Shown piece after piece: positions 1 through 9,421 of a stretch of DNA of 64,000 bases. The notes beneath the pieces were generated by a model, which saw nothing but the letters and a program-made list of their open reading frames with translations, made no database searches and was not told the origin of the DNA. Each line of letters begins with the position of its first letter. The stretch's first letter is position 1. Made by a program: the position numbers and the translations under genes. The DNA is from Ignavibacteria bacterium. Its GTDB lineage: Bacteria; Bacteroidota; Ignavibacteria; Kapaibacteriales; UBA961. The stretch covers positions 186,001-250,000 of the forward strand of contig VGWD01000001.1 in assembly GCA_016873735.1 (NCBI GenBank), in the 5' to 3' direction.

Positions 1-1
1 G

Positions 2-238
2 GCACATGATCAATTTCTGAAATATGCATCCGAGGATGTCATTCCGGAACCGGGTGATTTGATGTTCTTTCGATATGCAGACAAAGGAAATATAGCCCAT
101 GTCGGCATCTATGCCGGTGATGATTATATCATTCATGCCTCAGAAAAGAAAGGCGTTGTTCTCACCACTCTCGAATACATGCGCAAACATATAGTTGGTT
201 ATGGACGCATGCCCATTCAAGAATTCTCCTCAAAGTAA
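2..238 (+). CDS. NlpC/P60 family peptidase, C-terminal part
   Basis: Reading frame 2 is open from the window edge to a TAA at 236-238 and encodes 78 residues. It contains PGDLMFF and AHVGIYAGDDYIIHAS, which match the second half of the NlpC/P60 cysteine peptidase fold; the His in AHVGIY would be the catalytic histidine. The catalytic cysteine and any signal peptide or SH3 region lie upstream of the window. Family members cleave peptidoglycan stem peptides in the periplasm. The gene converges on the MEMO gene and their 3' ends overlap by 22 bp. The family call is fairly secure; the substrate is unknown. Confidence 0.8.
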   Translation, partial: AHDQFLKYASEDVIPEPGDLMFFRYADKGNIAHVGIYAGDDYIIHASEKKGVVLTTLEYMRKHIVGYGRMPIQEFSSK

Positions 239-1446
239 GCAATCGAACAGAAGCTGACCGCAGATGCTGTATCGGGTTGATCCCACCATTGATATGAAAG
301 CAATTCTGCTTGCTGAACATTGTTCATGCTTTGAAGCAACATGTAATTTGGTGAACAACCGCAAATTCTGGAATGATCCGCTGAATTGGCTATGCGAGCA
401 AAGAATGCCTTTGCATCAATATCACATAATGCCTTCGTCACGGCTTCATCATGAATCGTGACATCAGTCTTCAATGACTGTGCTTGATCTGCATCACCGA
501 ATTTTCTGCCTATATGAGATAAATCACCACTAGATACAAACAATACTCGCTTATTGATTGTTGCGCAGTATTCTTTTATGATGCGAATGATTTCATCGAT
601 GCCATCATCATTCGGATGCTCTGCAAAAGAAAATCTATCTTGCATGCCATTGACCAATATTGGCAATAAAGAAAATGATGATGATCCATAAGCATATTGC
701 AAAAGCAATAGAACGAGTTCAATGGAATGATCATATCTGTGTTGTGAGTCATCTTTGGTAAGTGGCAATGCCGCTTGATCAAAAACATGTTTGACAAATG
801 CTTTGTCGGTATTGGTGATTCCAAGTGGCGTGACAAAATCTTTTTCGGTGAAGATAAAGCGTCCTTCCCCACCATAATGAGATGTTGCGAACAGCACTAC
901 CAGTTCAGGTGCCTCACTTGCTTCCAAAGCTCTCAGTACTGATGCATATACTTGCTTGCCTTCGGCCATTTCAACATGCGGTATAATGATTCCGGATAAT
1001 TGAGATGCAGTTCTGACAGGCATGGATTCTTTGTATTCATTAAGCAATGAGATAATTGCATCGGTTTGTTCGGGATATACTGTTCCCAAACAAAATGGAT
1101 CCCGGGTGGTCGATTCTCTAAATGCTTGATCAATGACTGATTTTGTGTCGTGAAACACTTCGTCAAACAAAAAACATCGATCACTCATTTGTGATATAAC
1201 ATCAAGAATGGCCTCAGCATCAACCTGCCCTTCATAAGCAATGTCGGCAATCTCCTCGCAAGTGACGCTCTCATCTTTTTGCAGGCAATCGAGTAATTTA
1301 ATTGCATGCAAAGCTAGAATCATGGGAGCACGAGAATAACGCAATGGATCATACATCAGAATATATTCATCTTCTCCATGAACATGTTTCATGAGTCCAA
1401 TGTCTGATCTGATCTTGGGTAATGCTGAATAAATGGTATACTTCAT
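217..1446 (-). CDS. MEMO1 family protein (AmmeMemoRadiSam system protein B-like) with N-terminal extension
   Basis: The C-terminal ~270 residues match the Memo-like family, a dioxygenase-related fold with a metal site. The expected ligands are visible: His in GIIIPHVEM, His in FATSHYGG and Cys in RICGCSP. The first ~110 residues form a separate small helical region, perhaps PqqD- or winged-helix-like, that is not part of core MEMO1. The ORF track opens with a GTG at 1461, but the ATG at 1446 has an AGAGGGG ribosome-binding site a few bases upstream and is preferred. It is the last gene of a tight purK-cca-MEMO series. In other genomes the family is associated with AMMECR1 and radical SAM proteins; neither is seen here. 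The biochemical role is not known. Confidence 0.8.
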   Translation of the reverse strand: MKYTIYSALPKIRSDIGLMKHVHGEDEYILMYDPLRYSRAPMILALHAIKLLDCLQKDESVTCEEIADIAYEGQVDAEAILDVISQMSDRCFLFDEVFHDTKSVIDQAFRESTTRDPFCLGTVYPEQTDAIISLLNEYKESMPVRTASQLSGIIIPHVEMAEGKQVYASVLRALEASEAPELVVLFATSHYGGEGRFIFTEKDFVTPLGITNTDKAFVKHVFDQAALPLTKDDSQHRYDHSIELVLLLLQYAYGSSSFSLLPILVNGMQDRFSFAEHPNDDGIDEIIRIIKEYCATINKRVLFVSSGDLSHIGRKFGDADQAQSLKTDVTIHDEAVTKALCDIDAKAFFARIANSADHSRICGCSPNYMLLQSMNNVQQAELLSYQWWDQPDTASAVSFCSIAYFEENS

Positions 1447-1457
1447 GAAATCCCCTC

Positions 1458-2906
1458 TCACGAAAATTGTGTCAAATGCTTTTTATAGTGCTTTGCTTCT
1501 TCAAGCCATTGATCCTTTTTTTGAAGCAATAAATTCTTCGCCTCTTCATGGTCATTCGGAATAATGCCTTCCAATATCGCCTCCTCGATCATATGCTTGA
1601 TATAACCGATTGCAGGCGATGGTTGCAATGCGCATAATTCCATGATCTCCTCTCCTCTGACCGGCGATTGAAATGCTCGTAAGTGATCCCTCTCACGAAC
1701 ATCAAGAATTTTTTGATATACTTTCTCGTAATTTCTTAAGTAGCGTTCTGCTTTTTTTGAATTCTTTGTTGTGATGTCTGCTTTGCATAAAAGAAACAAA
1801 TCATCCAAAGTATCTCCGGCATGAACGGCAAGGCGTCTGATGGCGGAGTCCGTGACGCCATCATCAACGAGCACCATTGGTCTTTGATGCAATCTGACAA
1901 GTGTTTCAACATAATTAATATGCTCAAGCGGTAATTTCATGCGTCTGAATATGCCGGATTGCCATCGGGCACCCAATTCTTCATGACCATGAAATGACCA
2001 ACCAATCCCCTCGATGAAACGCTTTGTTTTTGGTTTTGCGATATCATGCATCAATGTTGCAAAACGCAGCCATACATTGTCAGACATTTCACAGAGATTG
2101 TCAAGAACTTGCAATGTATGGAGAAAGACATCTTTATGTGCATAACCATGATCGCCGACTTGTATCAATTCAATGCCTGACAAGGAATCCAATTCTGGAA
2201 AAACATATCTCAATAATCCGGTTTCATGAAGAATGTTGAGACCGATGCTTGGCTTTTTTGTCTTCAACAAATTGATGAATTCATCGCTGATTCTTTCTTG
2301 AGAAATGATCGAAATGCGATCAGCCATCGTTTTCATTGCATTGATCGCTTCAGGGTCTACTTCGCATTCAAGTTTTGAAGCGAATCGAGCGGCACGCATC
2401 ATGCGTAATGGATCATCACTGAAAGTGATAACCGGATCGAGAGGCGTTCTCAATAATTTTTTTTCCAGATCGGATTGGCCATCATGCAGATCTATGATCG
2501 ATCCGAATGAATCAGCTTGCAATGATAGGGCAAGGCAATTCACCGTGAAATCTCTTCTATTGATGTCATCTTCAAAAGTACCTTCCGTCACAATGGGCTT
2601 GCGAGACTGTTCTTTATATTCTTCTTTTCTTGTCCCAACGAATTCCAAGAGATATTCACCCACGGGCACCAATGCCGTTCTGAATCGCTCATAGATAACG
2701 GCTTTTGAATGTTTGGATTCAGCCACAAGATGTGCGAATGCAATTGCATCACCAACAACGGTAAAGTCTATATCTTTGGAATCAATGCCGAGAATGCGAT
2801 CTCTAACATATCCACCAACAACATAGATTGAATAACCATTGCGGTCAGCCAGCTGTGCAAGATCATGAATGATTTCAGGAATATCTGTCAATACTCGTTG
2901 CTTCAT
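1458..2906 (-). CDS. cca: CCA tRNA nucleotidyltransferase / poly(A) polymerase family with HD domain
   Basis: The product (482 aa) belongs to the class II nucleotidyltransferases that add or repair the 3' CCA end of tRNA. The N-terminus carries the nucleotidyltransferase signature GGYVRDRILG followed by KDIDFTVVG, whose two Asp residues bind catalytic metal. The RNA-binding and neck region follows (DPLRMMRAARFASKL). The C-terminal half has an HD phosphohydrolase-type domain with MHDIAKPKT. The length is typical of HD-containing bacterial CCA enzymes. Its ATG lies one base beyond the purK stop codon, so translation is probably coupled, and its stop is just upstream of the MEMO start. A poly(A) polymerase role cannot be excluded from sequence alone. 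Confidence 0.93.
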   Translation of the reverse strand: MKQRVLTDIPEIIHDLAQLADRNGYSIYVVGGYVRDRILGIDSKDIDFTVVGDAIAFAHLVAESKHSKAVIYERFRTALVPVGEYLLEFVGTRKEEYKEQSRKPIVTEGTFEDDINRRDFTVNCLALSLQADSFGSIIDLHDGQSDLEKKLLRTPLDPVITFSDDPLRMMRAARFASKLECEVDPEAINAMKTMADRISIISQERISDEFINLLKTKKPSIGLNILHETGLLRYVFPELDSLSGIELIQVGDHGYAHKDVFLHTLQVLDNLCEMSDNVWLRFATLMHDIAKPKTKRFIEGIGWSFHGHEELGARWQSGIFRRMKLPLEHINYVETLVRLHQRPMVLVDDGVTDSAIRRLAVHAGDTLDDLFLLCKADITTKNSKKAERYLRNYEKVYQKILDVRERDHLRAFQSPVRGEEIMELCALQPSPAIGYIKHMIEEAILEGIIPNDHEEAKNLLLQKKDQWLEEAKHYKKHLTQFS

Positions 2907-2907
2907 T

Positions 2908-4086
2908 TCACCAAATCCAAGAAGATGCGGCAGAATATGCTTCTTTCGCGGCTTCGTCCAATGTGTGTGAACATGTAGTCAAGTGACCCATTTTCCGGCC
3001 TTTTCGACAATCTTTTTTTCCATACAAATGCACTGTGGTATGCGGATGCTTCAATGTATCAACCGGGCTGTCCGGAACACCCGGCCCTGTTCTGGTTCCC
3101 AATAAATTCACCATCACCGCTGCAGGAACTTTCATCTCGGGTGATCCGAGAGGAAGATTAAGTATCGCGCGAATGCAATTTTCGAATTGCGAAGTATGAC
3201 ATGCCTCTATGGTATAATGTCCGGAATTATGTGGACGGGGTGCAATCTCATTGAAGAGCACTTTCCCATCATTGGTAAGGAATAACTCTATGCCAAACAC
3301 TCCGATTCCATTGATTGCTTCCACACATGTTTGTGCCATGTCTCGGGCTAATCGGGCAATTTCTTCTTCCACTCTCGCAGGAGCAAGAACATATCTGCAA
3401 ATATGATGTTCTTGAATTGTTTCAACGCATGGATATACCGCTGTTTCTCCCCTTCTATTGCGAGCGACCATCACTGCCAATTCTTTTGAAAAATGCACGA
3501 ATGCTTCGCACATGACTTCACGTGGAGCTTCCTGATCTGTAAACCGATTCCATGCTGCTTGTATATCAGATGCTTGATTGATTGTAGCATTTCCATAACC
3601 ATCATAACCAAGCGTTCTTGTTTTCATGATGAATGGATAACCATATTGATTACCAAATGCAATTGCATCATCGATTGAATGGCAATCAGCAAATGGCGTG
3701 ATTGCTATTCCGGCTTGTTGCATGGTTTGCTTTTGGATGAACTTGTCCTGCACCAATGCAATTGTTTCCGGCAAAGGAAAGACGGCTCTTTTTTCTGCGA
3801 TGCGTGTGAGTATATTAGGATCTATGAATTCATTTTCCAATGTAATGATATCTGATGTCTCGATGAATGCTTCAAGTGCTTCTTCATCATTCCAACCGGT
3901 ATCCCATGATTGTGATGTCATCAAACCCGCCGGTGAATCTTCGCCATGCTCAATGATTGCTGTTCGCATACCCATCTTGAACACATCTTGGGAGAGCATT
4001 TTGGCCAATTGCCCTCCTCCCAAGATTCCTATGGTTTGAGGACGCGGTTCATATGTTGCATAGATTGAAGGTAACATGTCTTTCAT
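2908..4086 (-). CDS. purK: N5-carboxyaminoimidazole ribonucleotide synthase (PurK)
   Basis: This is an ATP-grasp enzyme that carboxylates AIR to N5-CAIR using ATP and bicarbonate in purine synthesis. The N-terminal dinucleotide-like loop TIGILGGGQLAKML, the ATP-grasp core (FIMKTRTLGYDGYGNA) and the metal-binding segment FNEIAPRPHNSGHYTIEA are all present. The ORF track starts at a TTG (4128) that lies inside a terminator hairpin, so the ATG at 4086 (MKDML) or 4077 is more likely. It is the first gene of the purK-cca-MEMO operon. The partner mutase purE is not in the window. Confidence 0.93.
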   Translation of the reverse strand: MKDMLPSIYATYEPRPQTIGILGGGQLAKMLSQDVFKMGMRTAIIEHGEDSPAGLMTSQSWDTGWNDEEALEAFIETSDIITLENEFIDPNILTRIAEKRAVFPLPETIALVQDKFIQKQTMQQAGIAITPFADCHSIDDAIAFGNQYGYPFIMKTRTLGYDGYGNATINQASDIQAAWNRFTDQEAPREVMCEAFVHFSKELAVMVARNRRGETAVYPCVETIQEHHICRYVLAPARVEEEIARLARDMAQTCVEAINGIGVFGIELFLTNDGKVLFNEIAPRPHNSGHYTIEACHTSQFENCIRAILNLPLGSPEMKVPAAVMVNLLGTRTGPGVPDSPVDTLKHPHTTVHLYGKKDCRKGRKMGHLTTCSHTLDEAAKEAYSAASSWIW

Positions 4087-4117
4087 CCGGATTGGAATTG
4101 CAAAGATACGGATTTGA

Positions 4118-4159
4118 ACAAACAACAATCCGCCGCGAATTCAGCAACTCGCGACGGAT
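4118..4159 (-). terminator. Rho-independent terminator after the 4182 gene
   Basis: ATCCGCCGCGA and TCGCGACGGAT form a stem with one mismatch. On the minus strand it is followed by TTGTTGTTTGTT. It lies between the 1.4k-residue surface protein and purK, and covers the upstream part of the purK ORF, which argues for the later purK start. Confidence 0.75.
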
Positions 4160-4181
4160 ATGTATTCTATGAGACTATGTA

Positions 4182-7100
4182 TCAGCGATTGATGGTAAAG
4201 GGCTTTACTTCCGTGAATGGGCCTGCCATGATTCTACAGAAATAATTGCCATTTGGCAATGCATCACTTGGAATAGCAAGGCGATATTCGCCCGGTTCCA
4301 ATATTTCATCAACTGCCAATGAGACGCGCTCACCAAGAGAGTTATAGATTTCAACTGTGGTGGCTACTTTGAATCCGATGCTATAGTCAATGGAAATATT
4401 GCCTGATTGCAATGGATTCGGTGAAACTCCTTTCAATGAGAATGCACTACTTCCAAATGAAATGAGTCGACCATTGATGAAACATGCATCCAATGAAACT
4501 GTTCCGGGCTTTGTTTTAATTGGTGTACAAAGAGAACGATCTCTGGTTGTAGCATCAGTGATGTCAATCATATATGTTGCTGAATCACTCATCAATATCT
4601 TGAAATCACCATTGATGAAATCACCATTGGTTGGATTGGTTGTTCCACTTGCAGTGATTGCAAGACCATCCTTTCCTTCAGTTGCGGTTATTGTCCAATT
4701 TGGAAGACCCGGCCCCGCCTTGATTGAACCTGTTTCATAAGCCATCATGTCTGAATCATAGTGAAGCTTCATGTCGATGGAGCGCACTTGAGTTACAGGC
4801 CATTTTGATTGATCCTGTATGCTGCCTTTCACGGAAATAGTCTTGACTGTTCCGGCTTTTACTTTATTCATCGCACTTGGTGATACTTCAAGCAAAATCT
4901 CAACAGAGATTCCGACGCCTATTAATTCAATAAAATCAGTACGGATATTACCTTGAGCATCTTTGAGATTTGTTGGAGTGATAAGTACGTCTGCCTTATA
5001 TGGTCTTGCTGCATCCGGTGAGAATGTCACGCCAACGATGTAAGAACCACCGGGCTTAATGGTGATCGGATATGTTTGTGGATCCAAAGTGAATGAACCC
5101 GCATCTGCACCGATCATCTGCATGTCACCAATGATCAAATCATCAGTTCCCGGATTTGTGATGGTGGATGTCAATCGCTTGTCATCGCAGAAAATCACAT
5201 TTCCATAATCTATAGGGGTAACTTTCATATCCGGATAACGGGTTTCTATGCCTGTTCCGATTACATCTACATTCGCGATGATTCTCGGATCTTCAATTGT
5301 TCTTGTTCCCGGGGTAGCATCATTGTTGATGTCAACAGCGGTTATTCTTTGACCAATATCAGTTGGTTTGAATTTTACGGGGATTTGCAATTCTCCACTA
5401 ATAGGGATAGAAACATTTGATGGCAATGTTGCGGGAGAATCCCATTCAAAATCGGAGGCATTTGGTCCGCTTGCACTAAAGTCCATGGACTCAATAAACA
5501 ATGGAGCACTTGTGCTTGTATTCTTGATAATCACTACGCCATTGTTTGCAGAATAACTTCCAACCAAAACCGGGTTTTGGAATATATATCCTGTTGCTTG
5601 AATTTTAGGTAGAAAACCATATCCTTTTAGTGTTCCTGTTGCAGAACCTGCATTATTTGCACTCGCCGTGATGGTTGTCGTATGATCAAATTCACTTGTG
5701 GGTTCATATTCAATCTGAATTGTGACTTTATCACCATTATTTCTCAAAATGAATGGTGCCGCATCACTTACAGGAGGATTGACATTGATGATTCTGAAAT
5801 TAGGATTTGCCGGTGTTGCAAGTTCTACTTTCGCGACATTCGCAGGAGCAGATCCTGAATTCGTCACATAGACTTCCTTCACCAATACTGTTCCCTGACG
5901 ACGTTTGCCCCAGTCTTGATCGGTAATGATCAATCCGGGTTGAATTCCAGTACCATACCATGTTGAATTTGGAGAACAGTCATCACCATAAGAATCTGAC
6001 TCGAATACGGCGATGATCGTATCTGATTTCTCTTGTGTCGGGTTGAAACAGATTGAATTGAAAAATACATTCGCCTTCGGTGCGATCTTGAATGGGAATG
6101 CAGGATTTGAAGGTGATGAAACGGTGAATGGCAGGCTTACGCCTTTGATGCCTGTAATTGTAAGTGTATCTGTACCTGTATTCGAAATTCTCAAACCAAC
6201 AGATGCATTGTCATCCTTGCATACTTTTTGATTTATTGGCACTCTGCCTGCATTCCATTGAGGTTCAACAGCAATGCAAGGGCGAACGCCTTGTCCTTTC
6301 AAAGGCCATTTGAATTCAGCACATTCGGTTTTTGCAAGTAATGAATCGATATCGAATGTTTTTTCATCCGGCATTTCTCTGATTGGCGTATAAGTTATCT
6401 TCACATCACGACTTTCACCGGCTTTCAAAGGCGTGGTATCAGCGCTTATGAGTGTAAACTCTTTGCCGAATCTTGTTTTGATTTCTTTAAGCTTTATTTC
6501 ATTCGTGCTTTCATTCTTGAGTTGAACCGTCATTTCTTTGGTTGTGCCCAAACGGACACGGCCAAACTCTACTGGATCAGGGTTCAAAGCGAGTTTATCG
6601 ACTGTATAGCGAACGCTGTCGATCGTATAATTTCCTGCACGATCCATCACGACGAAAATCGCGAATGCATCTTTGGTTTTATCCAATACCTTGAACTTGA
6701 ATTGAAACTCTTTCACTTTTGGATCAACCACGATTCGATCTGCAGTGATGAATACCAAAGCATAATTCGTTGAAACAGAGTCTATCATTTCAATCGAGGA
6801 AATACCTTGATCAATTTGTGCTGTGTCCGGTGGTGGCCCAAAAGAGCGCACCTCAGTTGCAGTATATGTGAAATCTCCACAGTCCTCTTCAAATGTGAGA
6901 ACAGGAGGCAAGGTATCAATTTCATCCAATTTTCTGATGGCCATCGCTGCCGGCCAACCATAGGAGTCGAAAGAGCTGAATCCATAAATATAGCCGCCAA
7001 ATCTTGTCTGGCTTGTCACTCTATGTGGACCCGGCATAACATTTACATTCTGCCAATAAAGGTTGGTTCCCGGTATGCGATTCGACAAAAATGTAGGTTG

Positions 7101-8444
7101 TCGAATCCAAATAGGCTTGCCATCCAATATTACTGACTTGAGTTTTTTCTGTTCTGCATCGGTTGAATCTCCCTCTGCAACAACATTAAACCAATTGGTG
7201 CTAAATGCGCTGTTTGCAGGGGATTGAAAAACCGTTGCTTGAATATATTGCTCTTGTGGTGTGACGATGATCATGAATGGATCGAATATATTACCCATAT
7301 CCCAATTGGCGGAATATGAATACTGCATGACCAAAATCGGTTTGTCTGCTTCCCAAACTGAAGTGCCTCGAAATCCTTCAACCAATCCACGACCTACATA
7401 CTGATCGAAATCCTCGAAAAATTCACCGGCATTGAGAATACCTTCTCTTTGCCCAAGAAGGTCGCCACTGACTTTGTCATAGTATTTCATTTTCCAGCGT
7501 GTCTGATTCTGCGATGCAATGATTCTGAAAAAATCGCCTTTATTGTCACGCTTATATTCAACGGTTGCATAACGCTTGCCCCATGCTTGCACTGGCGGGA
7601 GCATTTCCACTATATGGTCTCGGCCATTTACATTTGTTGCAGGTATCATCACACGTTCTACATATGAAACCAGACCAATTGGTTTATTGGATGTAATTTT
7701 TGAACCCGACATGTCGAATACACCACGTGTGGATGCTTCGCCTTTCACATTGAAGATTTGCCCTTTCATCAATGTTTCTTTGATGGTCTTTCCAAGGCGA
7801 TTTCCTTTTACTGTTTTTGCACCTGCATTAGATGCTCCCCTGCCTCGCAGAAGAATGGAAATTTCAGTGTCATCCTCAGAGGCAATCACGGTGAAGCCTG
7901 TAGCCCATCTGCGAGCTTCATTGAAGTCATAATAACTGAGATGAATATACTCGGTTCCCCAAACACTTGTGGGTAATGCAAGAAATCCCTCGGAAGTCAC
8001 CGGCTTTGCATTCAATACATAAACGGAAATTGGAGCATCCGCAAACACATGCACACCAATATCATCAGGCACTTCGCTGGATGTTACTTCCCATGCAGTG
8101 GAAACGGAACCGTCTCTTGTGCTAAATGTAACAACTTCGAGAGCACGCAATGCTTTTTTACGGCTAAACCCTTGGCCAGGTACTTCCAATGTAACAACGG
8201 TATTTGTGGAACCTGTCACATATATTTCAATGGCATTCAACGGTGCCTGAGCATTGTCATTCATTGGGATGGAAAACCAAAAGTCTTTCCCTTGAGCTGA
8301 ATTATTCAAGACAGCTTCTGGAGCAGGAAATTTCTTCGCCACTTCCGGAAAATTTTGTCTGTGTGATTGTGCTTGCAATCCAATTACATTCATTGCAATG
8401 GCAAGCAAACAGACGACAATTCGTACACTACTGTTCATTCTCAT
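4182..8444 (-). CDS. Large T9SS-exported surface protein with IgGFc-binding-like N-domain and choice-of-anchor D repeats
   Basis: The product has about 1,420 residues. After a signal peptide, residues ~50-480 resemble the IgGFc-binding N-terminal domain family (GKDFWFSIPMN, WGTEYIHLSYYDF). The middle has repeated ASH/choice-of-anchor D modules, recognisable by phrases such as FGRVRLGTTKEMTVQLKN, DWGKRRQGTVLVKEVYV and YGNVIFCDDKRLTSTI. A cohesin-like region follows. The last ~80 residues are a type A T9SS sorting domain (SPNPLQSGNISIDYSI ... GNYFCRIM). The protein is therefore probably passed across the outer membrane and attached at the cell surface as an adhesin or scaffold. GGAG precedes ATGs at 8444 and 8438; the first is given. 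A terminator follows the gene. The ligand is unknown. Confidence 0.8.
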   Translation of the reverse strand: MRMNSSVRIVVCLLAIAMNVIGLQAQSHRQNFPEVAKKFPAPEAVLNNSAQGKDFWFSIPMNDNAQAPLNAIEIYVTGSTNTVVTLEVPGQGFSRKKALRALEVVTFSTRDGSVSTAWEVTSSEVPDDIGVHVFADAPISVYVLNAKPVTSEGFLALPTSVWGTEYIHLSYYDFNEARRWATGFTVIASEDDTEISILLRGRGASNAGAKTVKGNRLGKTIKETLMKGQIFNVKGEASTRGVFDMSGSKITSNKPIGLVSYVERVMIPATNVNGRDHIVEMLPPVQAWGKRYATVEYKRDNKGDFFRIIASQNQTRWKMKYYDKVSGDLLGQREGILNAGEFFEDFDQYVGRGLVEGFRGTSVWEADKPILVMQYSYSANWDMGNIFDPFMIIVTPQEQYIQATVFQSPANSAFSTNWFNVVAEGDSTDAEQKKLKSVILDGKPIWIRQPTFLSNRIPGTNLYWQNVNVMPGPHRVTSQTRFGGYIYGFSSFDSYGWPAAMAIRKLDEIDTLPPVLTFEEDCGDFTYTATEVRSFGPPPDTAQIDQGISSIEMIDSVSTNYALVFITADRIVVDPKVKEFQFKFKVLDKTKDAFAIFVVMDRAGNYTIDSVRYTVDKLALNPDPVEFGRVRLGTTKEMTVQLKNESTNEIKLKEIKTRFGKEFTLISADTTPLKAGESRDVKITYTPIREMPDEKTFDIDSLLAKTECAEFKWPLKGQGVRPCIAVEPQWNAGRVPINQKVCKDDNASVGLRISNTGTDTLTITGIKGVSLPFTVSSPSNPAFPFKIAPKANVFFNSICFNPTQEKSDTIIAVFESDSYGDDCSPNSTWYGTGIQPGLIITDQDWGKRRQGTVLVKEVYVTNSGSAPANVAKVELATPANPNFRIINVNPPVSDAAPFILRNNGDKVTIQIEYEPTSEFDHTTTITASANNAGSATGTLKGYGFLPKIQATGYIFQNPVLVGSYSANNGVVIIKNTSTSAPLFIESMDFSASGPNASDFEWDSPATLPSNVSIPISGELQIPVKFKPTDIGQRITAVDINNDATPGTRTIEDPRIIANVDVIGTGIETRYPDMKVTPIDYGNVIFCDDKRLTSTITNPGTDDLIIGDMQMIGADAGSFTLDPQTYPITIKPGGSYIVGVTFSPDAARPYKADVLITPTNLKDAQGNIRTDFIELIGVGISVEILLEVSPSAMNKVKAGTVKTISVKGSIQDQSKWPVTQVRSIDMKLHYDSDMMAYETGSIKAGPGLPNWTITATEGKDGLAITASGTTNPTNGDFINGDFKILMSDSATYMIDITDATTRDRSLCTPIKTKPGTVSLDACFINGRLISFGSSAFSLKGVSPNPLQSGNISIDYSIGFKVATTVEIYNSLGERVSLAVDEILEPGEYRLAIPSDALPNGNYFCRIMAGPFTEVKPFTINR

Positions 8445-8557
8445 CACGCTCCGTGATTATATAGAGTAAAATTGATCGATTTCATCATGTAAAATACCTC
8501 AAAATCCGCATTAAGCCAATTATCAATCAGGAATGTGGATATCTCAATACATTAATG

Positions 8558-9418
8558 CTATTTGGAGGACCATGTCATATTGTCTATCAGCCTTGTCTTG
8601 CCCAAGAAGCCCGCGATAAGAAGAACGATTTGATCGGTCTCTGAGAACTCATCGGGCATTTCAAGAGTATCACCCAAGGCGGCATTGCAATATTGTATCT
8701 CAAATTCAGGGCAACCAGCAAGGATGTCCTTCATCGACTCTTCTATGCTGATTCTTCTACGATTTCCATCCCGAATAAGCGATAGACCTGTCTGCAGTGC
8801 CGATTGTAACACCAAAGCCGATTTTTTTTCTTTGGGGCTTAGATATACATTACGAGAACTCATGGCCAGACCGGACGATTCACGCAAAGTTGGAATCACC
8901 TGTATATCTATCCCCATATTCAAATCCTTCACCATCTGCTTTATCACCAAAGTTTGCTGATAGTCTTTTTGTCCAAAATAGGCCGCATCCGGCTTCGTGG
9001 CGGCAAACAACTTTGCAACGACTGTTGCAACACCCTCAAAATGCCCCGGTCGATACAATCCTTCGAATGATTTGCTTATGTTGCCGATTGAAATGGTGGT
9101 TTGAAATTCAGGGGGATACATTTCATAAATCGATGGTATGAACACATACTTGCCACCGGCTGCCAAAATGATAGCGATGTCTCGTTCGGTGTCTCGCGGA
9201 TAGCGCTCAAAGTCTTCCTTTGGACCAAATTGCAGGGGATTGATAAATATGGTCGTGATCACGATGTCATGATGTTTGACTGCCTCCCGAATGAGCGAGG
9301 CATGCCCTTCATGCAAATACCCCATTGTTGGAACGCAAGCAATGCTTTTACCTTCTTTGCGAAGAGCATTGGAAATGGACTGCATGTCTGAAATTGATTG
9401 GATTACATTAAGGGACAT
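8558..9418 (-). CDS. panC: Pantothenate synthetase (PanC)
   Basis: PanC joins pantoate and beta-alanine with ATP to form pantothenate, the precursor of coenzyme A. The 286-residue length is standard. Visible motifs are PTMGYLHEGHASLI (the HIGH-type ATP site), TTIFINPLQFGPKEDFERYPR, YFGQKDYQQ and AMSSRN near the KMSKS-like position. No other pantothenate gene is adjacent. Its start codon (9416-9418) lies back to back with the DUF547 gene start on the other strand, leaving a 3-nt gap, so the promoter must lie inside the DUF547 coding region or transcription must come from further away. Confidence 0.95.
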   Translation of the reverse strand: MSLNVIQSISDMQSISNALRKEGKSIACVPTMGYLHEGHASLIREAVKHHDIVITTIFINPLQFGPKEDFERYPRDTERDIAIILAAGGKYVFIPSIYEMYPPEFQTTISIGNISKSFEGLYRPGHFEGVATVVAKLFAATKPDAAYFGQKDYQQTLVIKQMVKDLNMGIDIQVIPTLRESSGLAMSSRNVYLSPKEKKSALVLQSALQTGLSLIRDGNRRRISIEESMKDILAGCPEFEIQYCNAALGDTLEMPDEFSETDQIVLLIAGFLGKTRLIDNMTWSSK

Positions 9419-9421
9419 ATC

